Part shown: positions 38,299-40,756 of the stretch, piece after piece | Layout: each line of letters opens with the position of its first letter | Numbering within the stretch: the stretch's first letter is position 1 | Origin: a virus | Virus record (IMG/VR): IMGVR_UViG_3300031825_000035 | Coordinates: 1 to 40,756 of that record | Length of the DNA stretch: 40,756 nucleotides | Strand: one strand, 5' to 3' | The notes under the pieces: generated by a model | What the model saw: the letters and a program-made list of their open reading frames with translations, nothing else | Told to the model about the DNA's origin: nothing | The model's database searches: none | Translations under genes and position numbers: made by a program

Positions 38299-39378
38299 CT
38301 ATGCGCGCTTGATTGAGTAGACGGGCACGGTTATGGTTCCAAAGTCAGTCGAGTTAAAGACTGTCTTCTTCGCACCCCAGATCATCCCCGCACTAACTCC
38401 AAGCTGGTTCCCGTAATCGAACAGTTCTTCAACCCAACTCATCTTGTTTTCAGAATTGTTCTGACCAAAAGCGAGGGTGGCCGCCTGTGCTCCACAGAAA
38501 ACATTTCGGTAAACGCCTTCTAGGTTGGTAGATGAGTAGCTTGCTGAGTTTGTTGTTCGAGGAATGCGGGAAGATTCGTGAAGCACCACCCCGTTATATT
38601 CACCCAAAGCACCCGTATAGATTGGGTTCTTTGAAATCTGCCCACCTTGCATCGCGGCTTTCTGGATATCCAGCCACTGACCCGTTGTGGTGCTGGTTCT
38701 CAAGTCGGTGACAGCGAAAGGATGTAAGAACATTACATACTTGTCCTCACCATTGACCTTGATAGGCCGGATTGCAGGGGAGTTGGTTTTTGCCAGAGCC
38801 ACAGCATAATCAATATATTTTAGGTTCATGATTGCAGAGGCAGAGGCAGAGGCAACGAGAGCTTCCGTAGCACGCCCATCCCCATAAACGATGTTATTGC
38901 TTGAGGGGGCAATCGTGGCGTTATGCCCCGTATAGCGGGTGTCCGATTGACCTGTGTTTCCGGTGAGCTGGTTAATCAAGGCTGTGTCAATACGGTCTGA
39001 CCACCAATCCTGAAGACCCATCCTAGCTTCCTCACGGATGCTGAACGGTATACGCTGCTCGCTCATTTTTCCATCGGAGCGCACGGCGTGGCGCAGTTGG
39101 TTTATAAGCAAGTTATCGCTATAAGTAGATAGAGCTTCTTCGTTACCCTCTAAGGTTCCGTCGGCCTCTATACCCGCTCCAGATAATTGCATACGAAGCC
39201 CGATCGTAATCCGGTCACCTGGGCCTTTGGACGTGTCTTCCATTTTTTGAATGAGAGAACTTGAATCAGAGCCGATAAACTTAGACATCCAGCATTGTTT
39301 CAAGGCTTCATGAAACAGCTTTCTTGACCAGAGTTTGACGGCTAGGGCGTGGTTAACGCCATAAGATGTTGTAGCCAT
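38299..39378 (-). CDS. Major capsid protein, N4-gp56 family
   Basis: This 359-aa protein has the features of the N4-gp56 capsid family: LAVKLWSRKLFHEALKQCWMSKFIG near the start, GPGDRITIGLRMQLSGAGIEADGTLEGNEEAL, and later KYVMFLHPFAVTDLRTSTTTGQWLDIQKAA and NPIYTGALGEYNGVVLHESSRIP. It should fold as HK97-type and build the icosahedral head. It follows a scaffold-like gene after a 247-bp spacer. AATGAGGT before the ATG gives the ribosome site. Confidence 0.93.
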   Translation of the reverse strand: MATTSYGVNHALAVKLWSRKLFHEALKQCWMSKFIGSDSSSLIQKMEDTSKGPGDRITIGLRMQLSGAGIEADGTLEGNEEALSTYSDNLLINQLRHAVRSDGKMSEQRIPFSIREEARMGLQDWWSDRIDTALINQLTGNTGQSDTRYTGHNATIAPSSNNIVYGDGRATEALVASASASAIMNLKYIDYAVALAKTNSPAIRPIKVNGEDKYVMFLHPFAVTDLRTSTTTGQWLDIQKAAMQGGQISKNPIYTGALGEYNGVVLHESSRIPRTTNSASYSSTNLEGVYRNVFCGAQAATLAFGQNNSENKMSWVEELFDYGNQLGVSAGMIWGAKKTVFNSTDFGTITVPVYSIKRA

Positions 39379-39625
39379 TTTATATATACCTCATTAAAGT
39401 TAAAAAATTTGCTTTGTCTCCGTAACGCCGGACACTGAGCGAATCTTTTGCCTTTAACGTGGGCAACAACGGAATCTTGAGAACCTGACAGATGACGCCT
39501 GTCAAACGAGGGCGTTAGATATTAAACGTAACTAAGGAAAGAACCATTTAATATCTAACGAATAATCATACCTTATCCTATCCAATCATGAAACAACTAA
39601 TTTTTCCATAATTTTAGTAATTAGG
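39379..39625. promoter_or_regulatory. Spacer between scaffold and capsid genes with large hairpins
   Basis: This is 247 bp without a gene in an otherwise packed operon. A perfect 14-bp inverted repeat (39513-39526 with 39547-39560, CGTTAGATATTAAA and its complement) has a 20-nt loop and no T tract. TGACAG...CTGTCA (39486-39503) and a 7-bp imperfect stem near 39420-39440 follow. It may carry a capsid-specific promoter, an RNA processing site or a protein-binding element. Confidence 0.55.
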
Positions 39626-40552
39626 TTAAAAAGAAGAAGACTTTATAAACTTATCCCAATTTTTATCGAACTCATCATTATCCATCATAGAAAGCTTCTC
39701 TAAGGTTAGGCCTTGAGAGGTTTGAGCTTTCCCTGGCGTACTGCTGAGGGAGCGGCTGTTTCTAAGACCTTTGTCAATTTGCTCTAATTGTTTTTCAGCA
39801 AGTGACGGCTCAGGAGGTCTATTAGAGTACCCTCTTGCTTTTGCCAAGGCATAGATGCGCTCGGCGGGGTTTACCCCCTCTCTAAAAGCTTTGTTCACAA
39901 TAAAGGCTTCTTCCTCTTGTAAACGTGCGGCGGCTTCACGTTCTGTAAAACCTGCCGCCATATGCTCTTTAATACGGGATTGCTCCATGAATCTATAAGC
40001 CTCTGCGAAGTCGGGAGTAGTCTTAGCATACTCTTGGGCGGCACCTTGGTAAGCTGAAATGAATTGAGCTTGCGCCTGGGTTTGGCGTTCTATATTCTCC
40101 CTTTGCCTTAAATACTCATTTTGCTGGATAAGATATTCTTCAGCTTGCCTTTGTTTTTCTGCCAGGTGCCCTAGAGGATCCTCTTCATACGAGGGAAGAG
40201 GAGGCACAGCCTCTTGCTGTTGTTTTTGAACTATCTTTTGAAACGCGTTTTCCATTTGAGCAATGCGCTGGTTTTGCTCTTCATAAAGACGCTGTATCTC
40301 TTGACGCCTTGCCCGCTCTTCCTTCATGGCGGCTTGGTAATTGCGTGCGTGCTTTTCTTCCTCTAAGGCTTGGGCATTGTCTTGGGCAGCCTCTTGATTA
40401 GATTCTTGGGGTTCCGCCTTCTCTTCGATAGGTTCTGGCTCTGGCGTTTCTATATCTTCCTTACCACCTTCAGCAAAGAACTTATCAACTTGCTCATCTG
40501 TAAGGCCCTCACTAACGGGTAGGGAATCCGGTTGTATTGTCTCCTCGGTCAT
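39626..40552 (-). CDS. Scaffolding-like protein
   Basis: This 308-aa protein is very acidic at the start (EGGKEDIETPEPEPIEEKAEPQES), then forms a long Gln/Glu/Arg coiled coil (YQAAMKEERARRQEIQRLYEEQNQRIAQMENAFQKIVQKQQQ) and a basic C-terminal end. The composition and place directly before the major capsid gene are those of internal scaffolds that guide prohead assembly. No protease domain is visible. Confidence 0.8.
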   Translation of the reverse strand: MTEETIQPDSLPVSEGLTDEQVDKFFAEGGKEDIETPEPEPIEEKAEPQESNQEAAQDNAQALEEEKHARNYQAAMKEERARRQEIQRLYEEQNQRIAQMENAFQKIVQKQQQEAVPPLPSYEEDPLGHLAEKQRQAEEYLIQQNEYLRQRENIERQTQAQAQFISAYQGAAQEYAKTTPDFAEAYRFMEQSRIKEHMAAGFTEREAAARLQEEEAFIVNKAFREGVNPAERIYALAKARGYSNRPPEPSLAEKQLEQIDKGLRNSRSLSSTPGKAQTSQGLTLEKLSMMDNDEFDKNWDKFIKSSSF

Positions 40553-40606
40553 TTATAAATTTTATCCTTTATTCATAAAATGCCACTGGACGCCGTGGCC
40601 ACGTTA

Positions 40607-40756
40607 TTAAGAAACCATCTTTCTGATTTGATCGCGTAGCTCTCTGTGGTATCTAAAGTTCGCAGTTTCCCCATTACTTCTAATGTCTTTGGTGGGGTCG
40701 ACCTTCCAAACAACGACGTCGATATCGTCTTTATTCTTTGCCTCAAAAGGGGAGGT
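40607..40756 (-). CDS. Small acidic protein, 3' part (second copy of the junction gene)
   Basis: The frame enters from the right end, continues the protein that starts at 247, and ends IRKMVS with TAA at 40607-40609 (a second TAA follows). Only 20 bp are not already present in the left copy. The T at 40735 gives Asn where the left copy gives Asp. Confidence 0.8.
   Translation of the reverse strand, partial: TSPFEAKNKDDIDVVVWKVDPTKDIRSNGETANFRYHRELRDQIRKMVS
40627..40756. repeat. Terminal overlap, right copy (circle junction)
   Basis: It matches bases 1-130 except at 40735, so the genome closes at 40626/1. Confidence 0.93.

Overview
The window holds one complete tailed-phage genome, written as a circle cut open. 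Bases 1-130 and 40627-40756 are the same sequence with one mismatch, and joining them restores a small gene that the cut interrupts. The unit is therefore 40,626 bp and circular or circularly permuted. The virion genes fit a short-tailed (podovirus-like) phage: DUF5681-type small terminase, large terminase, P22-like portal, N4-gp56-type capsid, a short adaptor, a P22 gp10-like tail protein and a very large ejection protein, with no tape measure or sheath. A two-part spanin and a GH108 lysozyme point to a Gram-negative host. Secreted-protein genes and a short tyrosine recombinase suggest a temperate or episomal life style. The host cannot be named from sequence; an AT-leaning proteobacterium is a fair guess.

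Layout. Leftward from 8554 to 4634 is an early/middle block: a 53-aa protein, RusA resolvase, two OmpR-type winged-helix proteins, an unknown protein, a ParB-fold protein and a DNA methyltransferase. It is followed by the packaging and virion genes, which continue leftward from 4179 through the circle junction down to 21146. Their order is terminases, portal, scaffold, capsid, decoration protein, a sugar/methyl-transfer cassette, connectors, ejection proteins, virion glucosaminidase, tail fibre, and the lysis cassette (endolysin, holin, i-spanin, o-spanin). Three tiny membrane proteins (20216-20925) follow on the same strand. Rightward from 12257 to 16292 is a recombination operon: YqaJ exonuclease, RecT, an HTH protein with an RNA polymerase alpha-CTD-like end, a ribbon-helix-helix protein and unknowns. 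A replication initiator-like gene and one unknown run leftward from 11829 to 10373. The 16580-20184 stretch is accessory: a secreted protein with its own promoter and terminator, small unknown genes, a FimB-sized recombinase and a second DNA methyltransferase. A second secreted protein (451 aa) sits alone at 8839-10194.

The most interesting part is the control region between the replication and recombination operons (about 11830-12256). It has seven copies of a palindromic 9-mer, TGTCNGACA, set 21-22 bp apart in two clusters, a separate perfect 9-bp dyad, divergent sigma70-like promoters, and a hairpin with a T tract that could end a roughly 50-nt antisense RNA over the leader of the replication gene. 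Inside that gene lie two tandem repeat arrays beside an AT-rich tract, placed as lambda's origin is placed in gene O. No CI-like repressor was recognised.

Functions are assigned by reading motifs in translated proteins without database searches. Promoters and RNAs are pattern-based proposals.
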